DNA from: Leucothrix pacifica
GTDB lineage: Bacteria; Pseudomonadota; Gammaproteobacteria; Thiotrichales; Thiotrichaceae
Assembly: GCF_003172875.1 (NCBI RefSeq)
Contig: NZ_QGKM01000052.1
Coordinates: 43,991 to 107,990, forward strand
Reading direction: 5' to 3'
Length of the DNA: 64,000 bases
A program made the translations under genes and the position numbers. Shown here one piece after another: positions 19,757 to 29,452 of the stretch; the stretch's first letter is position 1; each line of letters begins with the position of its first letter. Below the pieces are notes generated by a model. The model was not told where the DNA came from, did not search any database, and worked only from the letters and a program-made list of their open reading frames with translations.

Positions 19757-20494
19757 ATGACCACAGTTCTATTCAAATATTTTCCAAAAAATCACCAAGG
19801 TAGAGACTTTATCATCGGTGATTTACATGGCATGTTCCATACTCTGGAAACCATGCTGGAAACTGTTCATTTTGATAAAACACTGGACCGTTTATTTTCG
19901 GTGGGTGATCTGGTTGATCGTGGCCCACAGTCAGAACGCATTTTACAGTTTCTTGACGAGCCTTGGTTCCACGCGATTCAAGGTAATCATGAGCAATTAC
20001 TACTCCAATCCATCACGTCTCATTCCATTCATAAAGCATGGACTCAACGCGCTGGTGGTGCCTGGTGGTTGACCGTTAGTGATGTGGACAGAGAAAATAT
20101 TCGAAAGAAGATAGAAGCATTACCGATGGCATTTGAGATTTCAACGGATACCGGCGAGATCGGCGTCGTACACGCTGACATCCCTATTGGTCTGACATGG
20201 CAGGAGTTCATAAAAGCCCTTCAACATGACCCTGAACTACAACAACATGCGCAATGGTCACGCATCAGGCATCGCTACATCACTGCATCTGAAAGTGTTC
20301 CAAGTGTCAAAGGCATTGATCTGATGGTGGTAGGGCATTCAATCGTTGATAAGCCATTGTTCGCCGCAAACTTATGCTACATAGACACGGGCGCGGCATA
20401 CACCGGATATGGCATTGATTCACGGCTTACAATGCTGCAGGTTCATCCGGAACAGAAAGTTTTCCAACAAAAGACTCGGGAAAAGAAAAGGTAG
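19757..20494 (+). CDS. PP1-like metallophosphoesterase (PrpA/PrpB type)
   Basis: A 245-residue phosphoprotein phosphatase-like enzyme of the calcineurin-like superfamily. The metal and active-site signatures are complete: GDLHG (Asp22, His24), GDLVDRG (Asp51, Asp54, Arg55), GNHE (Asn77, His78), and a late VVGHS histidine motif. Size and motif spacing resemble bacterial PrpA/PrpB and lambda phosphatase. Substrates cannot be inferred; protein Ser/Thr phosphatase and diadenosine tetraphosphatase-like activities are both conceivable. It stands alone, 93 bp downstream of the DUF924 gene. Confidence 0.85.
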   Translation: MTTVLFKYFPKNHQGRDFIIGDLHGMFHTLETMLETVHFDKTLDRLFSVGDLVDRGPQSERILQFLDEPWFHAIQGNHEQLLLQSITSHSIHKAWTQRAGGAWWLTVSDVDRENIRKKIEALPMAFEISTDTGEIGVVHADIPIGLTWQEFIKALQHDPELQQHAQWSRIRHRYITASESVPSVKGIDLMVVGHSIVDKPLFAANLCYIDTGAAYTGYGIDSRLTMLQVHPEQKVFQQKTREKKR

Positions 20495-20524
20495 CAAATC
20501 GGGGATTATCGATACAACCTGTTG

Positions 20525-20585
20525 CGGGCTGTATGCAAATCATACCGGCAGAATGCAGACTAAGTTTAGATCTGCACACAGCCCG
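20525..20585. other. Structured non-coding element, possible three-way junction
   Basis: The 99-bp gap between the convergent phosphatase gene and iscR holds nested inverted repeats. The outer arms are CGGGCTGT (20525-20532) and ACAGCCCG (20578-20585). Inside are a GTATG/CATAC hairpin (20531-20535 with 20541-20545) and a TGCAGA/TCTGCA hairpin (20554-20559 with 20571-20576). No T-tract follows on either strand, so a conventional terminator is uncertain. It may be a shared 3' end structure or a repeat-family element. Confidence 0.45.
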
Positions 20586-20593
20586 GATATGAA

Positions 20594-21076
20594 TCAACTT
20601 GCGCGTGCTACTGGTTGAAACATCTTGTTGATACGGTTTGACGTGGAGTTCTGCTGCACCGAAATACGTTTCACTTCAGGACGCTTAATAAAGTCAGACA
20701 ACGTAATACCATTCAAAAACTCATAGAGCCTCACACTCAAGTCTTCCCAAAGCTTGTGTGTCATGCAACGGTCACCGCTTTGGCAGTCCTCAGCACCTTG
20801 GCATTGAGTACTATCGATAGTCTCATCTACCGCCAAAATTATCTCCGCAACACTGATGCTGTTGGATGGTTTACCCAGACGATAGCCGCCGCCGGGCCCA
20901 CGCACACCCTCAACTAATCTGGCTTTACGAAGCTTGGCAAACAGTTGCTCCAGATATGATAGAGATATGCCTTGACAACTCGAAATTTCTGCCAACGTGA
21001 CAGGCCCATTTCGATCATTAATGGCTAAATCCATCATCGCAGTTACTGCATACCGACCTTTTGTAGAAAGTTTCAT
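20594..21076 (-). CDS. iscR: Iron-sulfur cluster regulator IscR
   Basis: A 160-residue Rrf2-family winged-helix repressor that senses [2Fe-2S] status. The start [18 protein letters not shown] aligns with IscR, and cluster ligands fall exactly at the E. coli positions: Cys92, Cys98, Cys104 and His107. The DNA-recognition region ([13 protein letters not shown], then RGPGGGYRL) is intact. The frame extends 16 codons upstream to a GTG, but the ATG at 21076 is chosen because GGAG lies 9 nt before it and it matches the family start. Unusually, no iscS, iscU or iscA follows; the next gene is convergent. Its promoter carries an IscR-like operator. Confidence 0.95.
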   Translation of the reverse strand: MKLSTKGRYAVTAMMDLAINDRNGPVTLAEISSCQGISLSYLEQLFAKLRKARLVEGVRGPGGGYRLGKPSNSISVAEIILAVDETIDSTQCQGAEDCQSGDRCMTHKLWEDLSVRLYEFLNGITLSDFIKRPEVKRISVQQNSTSNRINKMFQPVARAS

Positions 21077-21157
21077 TTTGCAATCTCCAGTCCGTTTTTC
21101 TAACAGATATTTAAGCCTCTGCACCCATGGAAATAATTCCTGAGTGATTTACTGGGT

Positions 21158-21189
21158 ATTATAAATAACCTAGTAAAACAGTCAATCTT
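21158..21189 (-). promoter_or_regulatory. iscR promoter with overlapping IscR-type operator
   Basis: On the minus strand a near-consensus sigma-70 promoter is present: TTGACT (21185-21180), a 16-bp spacer and TATAAT (21163-21158), giving a leader of about 75 nt. A 25-bp segment at 21165-21189 matches about three quarters of the IscR type 1 consensus (GACT, A/T centre, GG and TAT ends) and covers the -35 hexamer and spacer. This is the layout expected for autorepression by [2Fe-2S]-IscR. A further inverted repeat (TTTACTGGGT at 21148-21157 with ACCTAGTAAA at 21168-21177) brackets the -10. Confidence 0.8.
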
Positions 21190-21220
21190 TCTGAAGAAAA
21201 TTTAATCTACTGAATTTTGG

Positions 21221-21703
21221 TCAAAATGAGTAGTTCTGGCGACGCAGATATTTCACCCATTTAAAGAGAAATCGGTTGGTGCGCCACTGACAAAGTAACT
21301 GAGTATCTGCCCCCATCTTACGAGTATTGATTTGATCCCCAAGGAACTTGCATCGACGGGAAATTACATTCGCTTGGCGTGAATCGTGATAAATCTGAAT
21401 TTGTAAATCCGGCCTAGGCTGGTCATCACTATTAAAGTCGTACGTGAGTAATAAAATAGTGGTGTGACTACTTTGCTCCAAAACCTCCAGTCGAAGTGGT
21501 ATCCCTGTGGACTGTTTAGAGAAATAAGTGCCTTGCAGACTACGAATATCCCCGCAAAGCAGACGTAATTGCATATAATTGATTTCATACATTTCCATCA
21601 ACGCAGCAAATGACCGCGGACGTGGAGGGAAGATGGCCTGCTGAATATTTTTCAGCAACTCGATATCACTGGTAGACAGTTTTGTAGTGAGACTAGTTTG
21701 CAT
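21221..21703 (-). CDS. DUF1249 (YqiB-like) protein
   Basis: A 160-residue protein of the DUF1249 family, typified by E. coli YqiB, function unknown. Shared features are the YEINYMQLRLL segment near residue 40, a run of beta strands, the QIYHDSRQANV motif, and a C-terminal FLFKWVKYL helix. The protein is probably soluble. The frame opens at a TTG three codons earlier; the ATG at 21703 is preferred although no good ribosome site is seen for either. It lies upstream of iscR on the same strand, but iscR has its own promoter. Confidence 0.7.
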   Translation of the reverse strand: MQTSLTTKLSTSDIELLKNIQQAIFPPRPRSFAALMEMYEINYMQLRLLCGDIRSLQGTYFSKQSTGIPLRLEVLEQSSHTTILLLTYDFNSDDQPRPDLQIQIYHDSRQANVISRRCKFLGDQINTRKMGADTQLLCQWRTNRFLFKWVKYLRRQNYSF

Positions 21704-21839
21704 ATTGGCCAATCTGTATTAGAAAAAAATGCATATTATTCATTCCGTTTAGCGTTTTTTATGGCACGAGGATAGTGATTCATTCTATCATCAGTGTATC
21801 AATTAATAGCGTTAAATCCTGCTAAACCCTTAAAAATAG

Positions 21840-23480
<1,641 letters not shown>

Positions 23481-23568
23481 GTATTTACCAATAATCATTA
23501 AAAATATTAATCGGTAGAAACGTTAGGGCAAACTATAACAATAAGATTCCATGACTTAAATTTGTGTT

Positions 23569-23592
23569 GCTCACCCTGAATTATGGGTGAGC
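23569..23592. other. Hairpin downstream of pgm
   Basis: A perfect 8-bp stem, GCTCACCC (23569-23576) and GGGTGAGC (23585-23592), with an 8-nt loop lies 88 bp after pgm and 133 bp before the lipoprotein gene. The following GGGATAATTTTATA is only partly T-rich. It could be the pgm terminator or an operator for the downstream gene. Confidence 0.45.
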
Positions 23593-23725
23593 GGGATAAT
23601 TTTATACGGAAAAGACAACCGCTTAGCTGGAATCACACCATTAATTCACTGTTATAACTTTAAGATATATCCAACGTAGAAAATCACATCGAAATATCAC
23701 CCAGTGAAAGGGGTTCCAAAAAACT

Positions 23726-25558
23726 ATGAATACAACAATTAAATTATCGGTTTCAAGCGTATTGCTTGCCGGCTTCATGACCGGCTGTAGTCAGCAACAA
23801 TTCCAGGGTGGTGGGCAGCAGATTGCCGGTGGCTCACAACTAGCTGGCGGACAGCAGGTATCGGGTGGTTCTCAGGTCGCTGGTGGCCAACAAATTGCTG
23901 GCGGCTCACAACTAGCTGGCGGACAGCAGGTATCGGGTGGTTCTCAGGTTGCTGGTGGCCAACAGCTCGCAGGCGGTCAGCAGGTCATGGGTGGCCAGCA
24001 GTCGATGGATAGACAAATTCAGGAGCGGGTAGTTGTTGACACTCACTCCCACACTTTACAGTCACAAACTCATTCGCATAATGTTCAGTCGCAGGAGCGC
24101 GTTTACGTCCCACTCCCTAAGACACACAAAGCACCGCCAGCAGTAGTGATGTTCAAGCAACCTAAGCCTGTTGCTCAAGCACCCGTTGTGAAACGCCCTG
24201 CTCCCGCTGTTAAGCGCCCGGCACCTGTTGTGCGCCCGGCAGCTCCTAAACCTATACACCGTCCTAAACCAGTGGTTCAGCACCGCGGTATTGGTCTGCC
24301 TCCGGCACAACCAGGTCAGTGTTTTGCTAAGGTAAAGACACCTGCTAAGTTCAAAAATGTTGTAAAGCGAGTTCAGGTAAGCCCTGCAACCAGCAAGCGT
24401 GTTTTAGTTCGTGGCCCTCAGTATCGCTGGAACACCAAGAAAGTATTAGCACGCCCAGCCACACATACTTATAAATACATTCCTGCACAATACAAGAATA
24501 TAACAAAGCGCGTACTCGTTAAGCCTGCACACTACAAGTGGCAGAAAGGCAAACAAGGCCCAATAACGCGCATCGATAACATGACTGGCGAGATCATGTG
24601 CCGTGTTAAAGTACCTGCGGTATATCGCACGGTGACTCAAAAAGTGGTTGCACGACCTGCACAACGCGTTAAACGTTACGTTCCTGCTGTTTACAAGAAT
24701 GTTAAGCAGAAGCAGTTAGTTTCACCAGCTCAATACAAGACCGTCAGAACACCGGCTCGCTTTGTTAACAAATCATATCGCGTCAAAGTAAGTGATGTAC
24801 GCTATCAGTGGAAGCCGATCGCTTGTAAAGCTCCAGCACCGGTTCATAAGCCAAAGACAGTTGCTTACAAACCTAAGCAAACGCCTCAGCAGACAGCAGA
24901 GCAACGCCGTTTGAAAATTGAATTCGATAAGCAACAGCGGATACTACGTCAGCAGTGGTTAGTGCAAGAGAAACAACGTCAACAGGCAGCTGCAGCGAAG
25001 CAACGTAAAATTGCACAGCAGCGTCAACAGGCACAACTGCAAAAACAGCGTCAGGCTCAATTACAGCAGCAACGCCAACAGGCTGCAGCGGCAAAGCAAC
25101 GTCAGGCACAAGCTAATCACCAACGCCGTCAGGCAGCGCTGAAAGCTCAACATGATGCACAACTGCTACAACAGCGCAAAGCAGCTCAGATGCGCACTCT
25201 GTCTCAGGGGCATCAGCAGCCTGCGTACGCTAAGCCAAAACCAAAAGTGACTCAGGTCAGACATGTACCTAAGCCACGCCCTGCAGCACCTGTCCATGTA
25301 GCTGCACCAGTGAAGGCTCAGCCAGTTGTGCAGCAAGCTCCTGTTGCTGCTAATAACGACAAGACTCCATTGACTCGTGCTAATGCGGTTTACCGTATCC
25401 AGAAAGCACTTCAGCAACGTGGTTTTAACCCGGGTGCGATCGATGGTCGCTTAGGCCCAAGCACAGTGAAGGCTCTGACAGCGTTTCAGGAAACTCGTGG
25501 CCTGAAAACGGGCACACTGAACCGTGACACGTTACGTGCACTAAGCTTAGTTGAGTAA
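23726..25558 (+). CDS. Repeat-rich basic lipoprotein with C-terminal peptidoglycan-binding domain
   Basis: A 610-residue envelope protein I cannot assign to a named family. A lipoprotein signal ends at Cys21 (MTGC). Next come Gly/Gln-rich repeats of the form GGSQLAGGQQVS (about 28-92), a His/Ser/Gln patch, a Pro/Lys/Val-rich stretch, and a region (about 195-370) in which units like VPAVYKNVKQKQLVSPAQYK recur. Two Cys residues flank parts of that region. A Gln/Arg/Ala-rich probable coiled coil (about 390-500) is strongly basic. The last 60 residues are a PG_binding_1 domain (IQKALQQRGFNPGAIDGRLGP). AAAGGGG lies upstream of the ATG. I infer an outer-membrane-anchored, peptidoglycan-tethering structural protein. 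Confidence 0.75.
   Translation: MNTTIKLSVSSVLLAGFMTGCSQQQFQGGGQQIAGGSQLAGGQQVSGGSQVAGGQQIAGGSQLAGGQQVSGGSQVAGGQQLAGGQQVMGGQQSMDRQIQERVVVDTHSHTLQSQTHSHNVQSQERVYVPLPKTHKAPPAVVMFKQPKPVAQAPVVKRPAPAVKRPAPVVRPAAPKPIHRPKPVVQHRGIGLPPAQPGQCFAKVKTPAKFKNVVKRVQVSPATSKRVLVRGPQYRWNTKKVLARPATHTYKYIPAQYKNITKRVLVKPAHYKWQKGKQGPITRIDNMTGEIMCRVKVPAVYRTVTQKVVARPAQRVKRYVPAVYKNVKQKQLVSPAQYKTVRTPARFVNKSYRVKVSDVRYQWKPIACKAPAPVHKPKTVAYKPKQTPQQTAEQRRLKIEFDKQQRILRQQWLVQEKQRQQAAAAKQRKIAQQRQQAQLQKQRQAQLQQQRQQAAAAKQRQAQANHQRRQAALKAQHDAQLLQQRKAAQMRTLSQGHQQPAYAKPKPKVTQVRHVPKPRPAAPVHVAAPVKAQPVVQQAPVAANNDKTPLTRANAVYRIQKALQQRGFNPGAIDGRLGPSTVKALTAFQETRGLKTGTLNRDTLRALSLVE
23822..23965 (+). repeat. Two tandem 72-bp repeats within the lipoprotein gene
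   Basis: Copies at 23822-23893 and 23894-23965 differ at only a few, mostly synonymous positions and encode a 24-residue unit beginning IAGGSQLAGG. A degenerate partial third copy follows. The period is in frame, so copy number can vary without breaking the gene. Confidence 0.9.
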
Positions 25559-25584
25559 TTACTCAGTTTTTTAAGTACAAATTG

Positions 25585-25611
25585 AGGCCTGTCTTTTGAC
25601 AGGCCTTTTTT
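25585..25611 (+). terminator. Rho-independent terminator of the lipoprotein gene
   Basis: A perfect 9-bp stem AGGCCTGTC (25585-25593) and GACAGGCCT (25598-25606) with a TTTT loop is followed by an uninterrupted T run. It begins 26 bp after the stop codon. Confidence 0.95.
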
Positions 25612-25629
25612 ATGGTGCTTTCATTTAGC

Positions 25630-25659
25630 TTGAAAGAACCCTATGAATGCGAGTATTCT
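25630..25659 (+). promoter_or_regulatory. Candidate promoter in the gap before accB
   Basis: TTGAAA (25630-25635) and TATTCT (25654-25659) are separated by 18 bp, a plausible sigma-70 promoter. It lies right after a strong terminator and upstream of the candidate small RNA. The assignment rests on the hexamers alone. Confidence 0.35.
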
Positions 25660-25665
25660 TCGCAG

Positions 25666-25795
25666 ATATAAATATAAGCAATGTCAGTAGAGGCTGTCAT
25701 GCCCTCCCCGAAGAGTATGTACTCTGAATTAATCTATGTGTGTTGCAGAAGCAACATAAGCCATTGAATCTATGATGAGCAATCAGCTCATTTTT
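25666..25795 (+). ncRNA. Candidate small RNA
   Basis: No reading frame fits here, yet three hairpins occur in a row: AGAGTA/TACTCT (25712-25725), TGTTGC/GCAACA (25741-25756) and TGAGC/GCTCA (25776-25790), the last followed by TTTTT like an intrinsic terminator. An apparently single-stranded CCCTCCCC (25702-25709) is complementary to Shine-Dalgarno sequences, a hallmark of some C-rich regulatory RNAs. A candidate promoter lies just upstream, giving a transcript of about 130 nt. It could alternatively be an accB leader with an attenuator. Confidence 0.35.
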
Positions 25796-26031
25796 CTAAA
25801 ATAAAATTTAGTTGTTAAAAATTCATTAGAAAACTAGCCGGTGACGTTATTTAGTAGTAAAATGCATCGATCTTTCACTAACACCGGCTAACTTCGATTA
25901 AGCTGACTTTTTTAAGCTATTTAGTCAATAATAAGCGTATCCTAACTGTGTTAGTCCTTCACTCCGAAGTGCTTGCAGAGTTGCATATAAAAATCGAAAT
26001 AAACCGACAGCTAACAGAACAAGGATCTCAA
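25796..26031 (+). other. accB upstream region with inverted repeat
   Basis: This AT-rich stretch presumably holds the accB-accC promoter, though no clear hexamers were found. A 9-bp inverted repeat, TAGCCGGTG (25835-25843) and CACCGGCTA (25882-25890), with a 38-nt spacer could be an operator or a long-range RNA stem. The accB frame stays open upstream to 25948, but no family similarity supports an earlier start. Confidence 0.4.
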
Positions 26032-26484
26032 ATGGATGTTCGAAAAATTAAAACACTGATCGAATTAATCAACAGCAGCGACATTGCTGAAATTGAAATC
26101 AAAGAAGGCGAAGAGTCAGTCAGAATATCCAGGACTAGTTCAGTTGCAGCACCTGTTTATGCTGCACCAGCAGCTGCTCCTGCTCCGGTTGCACAAGCGG
26201 CAACGCCTGCTACAGCGCCTGCCGCTGCTGAGGCAGCACCTTCCATGAAAGGTGAGCATATAGAATCACCGATGGTTGGTACCTTCTACAGAGCATCGTC
26301 ACCAACCTCAAAGGCATTTGTTGAAGTAGGCCAAAAAGTCGCTGTAGGCGATACGCTTTGTATCATCGAAGCCATGAAAATGCTTAATCAGATTGAATCT
26401 GACAAGGCCGGTACTATCACACAAATTCTAGTTGAGAACGAGCAGCCTGTTGAGTTTGGCCAGCCTTTGTTTGTGGTTGAGTAA
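26032..26484 (+). CDS. accB: Biotin carboxyl carrier protein of acetyl-CoA carboxylase
   Basis: A 150-residue carrier whose biotin is carboxylated by AccC and then donates CO2 to acetyl-CoA, the first committed step of fatty-acid synthesis. The start [16 protein letters not shown] matches E. coli AccB, then an Ala/Pro linker, then the biotinyl domain with Lys116 in EAMKMLN. The start at 26032 is chosen by this match and by AAGGA just upstream, rather than the in-frame codon at 25948. It is 12 bp before accC. Confidence 0.95.
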   Translation: MDVRKIKTLIELINSSDIAEIEIKEGEESVRISRTSSVAAPVYAAPAAAPAPVAQAATPATAPAAAEAAPSMKGEHIESPMVGTFYRASSPTSKAFVEVGQKVAVGDTLCIIEAMKMLNQIESDKAGTITQILVENEQPVEFGQPLFVVE

Positions 26485-26496
26485 ATAGGAGCTATC

Positions 26497-27843
26497 ATGA
26501 TTAAAAAGCTACTTATTGCAAACCGGGGCGAAATCGCCTTGCGTATATTACGAGCATGCCGGGAAATGGGCATCAAGACTGTTGCCATCCACTCAACAGC
26601 AGATCGCGACTTAAAACATGTGCGTCTGGCCGATGAGTCAGTCTGTATAGGGCCTGCCTCTTCAACCGATAGCTACTTAAATATTCCAGCCATCATTAGT
26701 GCAGCTGAAGTAACAGATGCTGACGCTATACATCCAGGCTACGGATTTCTCTCAGAAAATGCTGACTTTGCCGAACGCGTTGAAGAAAGCGGTTTTATCT
26801 TTGTTGGCCCGAAGGCCGAAACTATTCGCTTAATGGGTGATAAAATTTCTGCTAAAGAAGCGATGATCAGAACCAACGTCCCGTGTGTTCCGGGCTCTGA
26901 CGGTGCCATTCCTGACGACACTAATGAAGCATTGGAAATGGCGGAAAGAGTTGGTTATCCCGTTATCATCAAAGCTACTGGTGGCGGTGGTGGTCGCGGT
27001 ATGCGTGTGGTAGAAAAAAGCGAAGACCTGTTGGAATCGATTACGCTGACTAAATCAGAAGCACGTGGTGCGTTTGGTAACGATGTACTTTACATGGAGA
27101 AATACTTACAAACGCCGAGACATATCGAATTTCAGGTGCTCGCAGATTCGTTCGGTAACGCCATCCATTTGTGTGAGCGTGACTGCTCCATGCAACGCAG
27201 ACATCAGAAGGTTGTCGAAGAAGCACCGGCACCGGGTATTACAGCAGAAGAACGGGCAAGACTCGGCAGTATTCTCACTAAAGCATGCACTGATATTGGC
27301 TATCGCGGCGCAGGTACCTTTGAGTTTTTATACGAGAATGGTGAATTTTACTTTATCGAAATGAATACTCGCCTACAGGTAGAGCATCCTGTCACTGAGC
27401 TGATTACAGGCGTAGACCTTGTTAAACAACAATTACTGATAGCTTCCGGTGAAAAGTTGGCGATAAAACAAGAAGATATCACACCTAAAGGCCACTCGAT
27501 TGAGTGTCGGATTAACGCTGAAGACCCAAATACTTTCATGCCTTCACCTGGTAAAGTTGAGCGCTTTCATCAACCTGGTGGTCTTGGGGTGAGAGTGGAT
27601 TCCCATGTTTATGGTGGCTACACCGTTCCTCCTTACTACGACTCAATGATCGGCAAGTTAATCGTTCATGCAGAAGATCGCGACAGTGCGATTGCTCGTA
27701 TGGTTGGTGCACTTGATGAGATGGTCATTGAAGGTATTAAAACGAATACACCGCTACAACGTCGTATTTTAGAAGATGATGCTTTCAGAGCAGGTGGTGC
27801 GGATATTCACTACCTCGAGAAAAAACTGGAATCAGAAAGCTAA
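26497..27843 (+). CDS. accC: Biotin carboxylase subunit of acetyl-CoA carboxylase
   Basis: A 448-residue ATP-grasp enzyme that carboxylates the biotin on AccB with bicarbonate and ATP. The N-terminal [17 protein letters not shown], the glycine-rich ATP loop [11 protein letters not shown], the EKY-containing hinge and catalytic region ([13 protein letters not shown]) and the C-terminal domain are all intact. The length equals typical AccC. AGGAG precedes the ATG, and its stop codon overlaps the prmA start by one base. Confidence 0.97.
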   Translation: MIKKLLIANRGEIALRILRACREMGIKTVAIHSTADRDLKHVRLADESVCIGPASSTDSYLNIPAIISAAEVTDADAIHPGYGFLSENADFAERVEESGFIFVGPKAETIRLMGDKISAKEAMIRTNVPCVPGSDGAIPDDTNEALEMAERVGYPVIIKATGGGGGRGMRVVEKSEDLLESITLTKSEARGAFGNDVLYMEKYLQTPRHIEFQVLADSFGNAIHLCERDCSMQRRHQKVVEEAPAPGITAEERARLGSILTKACTDIGYRGAGTFEFLYENGEFYFIEMNTRLQVEHPVTELITGVDLVKQQLLIASGEKLAIKQEDITPKGHSIECRINAEDPNTFMPSPGKVERFHQPGGLGVRVDSHVYGGYTVPPYYDSMIGKLIVHAEDRDSAIARMVGALDEMVIEGIKTNTPLQRRILEDDAFRAGGADIHYLEKKLESES

Positions 27844-28730
27844 TGTGGTTACAACTGATTTGCCAAACGGCCAGAGATACTGAGTCTCTGGTCAGTGAAG
27901 CGGCAGAAAACATGGGTGCTGCGTCTATCACGCTCAGCGATGCTGGTGACAATCCGGTTCTTGAACCTCTGCCTAACGAAACACCGTTATGGGATGATAT
28001 TATCGTTACCATATTGTTTCGGGAGGAAGAAAAATTCCTGATTGACAGCCTTGAGCAACAGCTTGAAGCGAGCAAAGAAGCCTGGAAAATCTCAAACATT
28101 CGCCAAGAAGAACTCGAAGAACAGCAATGGGAGCGAGTATGGATGGATGATTTCCATCCTATGAAATTTGGTGAAAACCTATGGATTTATCCAAGCTGGT
28201 CTGATATCCCTGATGATGATTCTGTAAAAATTAAGCTAGACCCGGGTTTGGCATTTGGGACAGGCACACACCCTACTACCGCATTGTGCATGGAATGGCT
28301 TGACCAAAACCACCCACGCAACCTCACCGTTGTTGATTATGGTTGTGGCAGTGGAATTTTGGCTATTGCGGCAGTAAAACTGGGCGCGAAACATGTATTA
28401 GCTACTGACATAGACCCTCAGGCTCTTCTTGCGACACAGGACAATAATCTCAAAAATGATATTCCGGACGGGATGATTGATTGCTGTTTACCAGAGGATA
28501 TGCCAGAGTCAGTTCAAGTAGACTTAATGCTAGCGAATATATTGTGTGGCCCTTTGATAGAGCTATCAAAAACACTCTGCTCTATGACAAAGAGTGGTGG
28601 TCATATCGTCCTTTCTGGCATCATTGAAGAGCAAAAAAAGCTGCTAAATGAAGAATATAACCAATACTGTAATGATATTCAGTTTGCTACAGTCGATGGC
28701 TGGGTTAGAATGACTGCGTTAGTTCGTTAA
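27843..28730 (+). CDS. prmA: Ribosomal protein L11 methyltransferase
   Basis: A 295-residue SAM-dependent enzyme that trimethylates ribosomal protein L11. The N-terminal L11-recognition domain is followed by a Rossmann fold: LDPGLAFGTGTHPTT, VDYGCGSGILAI as motif I, and the NILCGPL segment equivalent to the catalytic loop. The ATG overlaps the accC stop (TAATG), indicating translational coupling. accC-prmA adjacency is common in gammaproteobacteria. Confidence 0.95.
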   Translation: MWLQLICQTARDTESLVSEAAENMGAASITLSDAGDNPVLEPLPNETPLWDDIIVTILFREEEKFLIDSLEQQLEASKEAWKISNIRQEELEEQQWERVWMDDFHPMKFGENLWIYPSWSDIPDDDSVKIKLDPGLAFGTGTHPTTALCMEWLDQNHPRNLTVVDYGCGSGILAIAAVKLGAKHVLATDIDPQALLATQDNNLKNDIPDGMIDCCLPEDMPESVQVDLMLANILCGPLIELSKTLCSMTKSGGHIVLSGIIEEQKKLLNEEYNQYCNDIQFATVDGWVRMTALVR

Positions 28731-28774
28731 TTTTGCTACACTATTTATAGTTAGTAACTAATACAGAATCACTC

Positions 28775-29437
28775 ATGTATACACGTTGCAGTCATTGTAA
28801 AGCTATCTTTCGTGTCACAATGAAAGAACTCACCGCAGCTCAGGGTAAACTCCGCTGTGGCGAATGCGCATCCGTGTTTAATGCAATGGACAGTCTATCC
28901 ACTAAGCTACCGGAGCAAGAAGATCCAACGGGTAATGTTTCGTTCGAAACATTAAACCAAAACGCTAAGCAGCACTTTGAAACCAGCGGAACAGCCGCAC
29001 GCAGAAATGAAAAAGTCAGGGAACATAAGAAACCTGCTACTTATAGCCCGTTTCTGCCAGTTGCTCTGGCGGGACTGTTAGCCACCATCTTAGCCTCACA
29101 AGTTTGGTTGACACGTGATTTATGGTTCAGTGCTCGCGATCCTGAAAAGGTTAAAATGCTTAGTCGCAAAGTTTTTACCCACCCAAGCCAACCTGAAGCC
29201 TTGATTATCACAGGAGCTATACAAAACACTGCTGAACGCTCACAGCCTTACCCTTACCTTGAAACTCGTCTACTTGACGGGAATGACAGAGTGGTTGCGC
29301 TGAGACGTTTCAGACCACATGAGTATGTTGAAAACTACCAGCCAGATCAATTACTACAGAGCGATCAACAAGCGTCAATACGCCTGAAGATACTTGATTT
29401 TCCTGGTGCTAAACAATTCAAGTTTTCGTTTTTGTAG
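28775..29437 (+). CDS. Zinc-ribbon (MJ0042) and DUF3426 membrane protein
   Basis: A 220-residue protein with an N-terminal zinc ribbon (two CxxC pairs, CSHC near residue 5 and CGEC near 28), a charged linker, one membrane segment (about 91-110, LPVALAGLLATILASQVWL) and a C-terminal DUF3426 domain on the far side of the membrane. The N-terminal part fits the MJ0042-type finger. Function is unknown. The gene is regularly found between prmA and dusB in gammaproteobacteria, and here it sits 44 bp after prmA and 15 bp before dusB. Confidence 0.85.
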   Translation: MYTRCSHCKAIFRVTMKELTAAQGKLRCGECASVFNAMDSLSTKLPEQEDPTGNVSFETLNQNAKQHFETSGTAARRNEKVREHKKPATYSPFLPVALAGLLATILASQVWLTRDLWFSARDPEKVKMLSRKVFTHPSQPEALIITGAIQNTAERSQPYPYLETRLLDGNDRVVALRRFRPHEYVENYQPDQLLQSDQQASIRLKILDFPGAKQFKFSFL

Positions 29438-29452
29438 TGGAGACTTGTTGAT

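Noticed and set aside
21762..21776. TGGCACG upstream of pgm resembling a sigma-54 -24 element
   Set aside because: The -12 part at the required spacing is TAGT instead of TTGC, so the site is incomplete.
23810..24000. Regular repeats considered as a CRISPR array
   Set aside because: The repeats are contiguous without unique spacers and encode in-frame Gly/Gln-rich protein.
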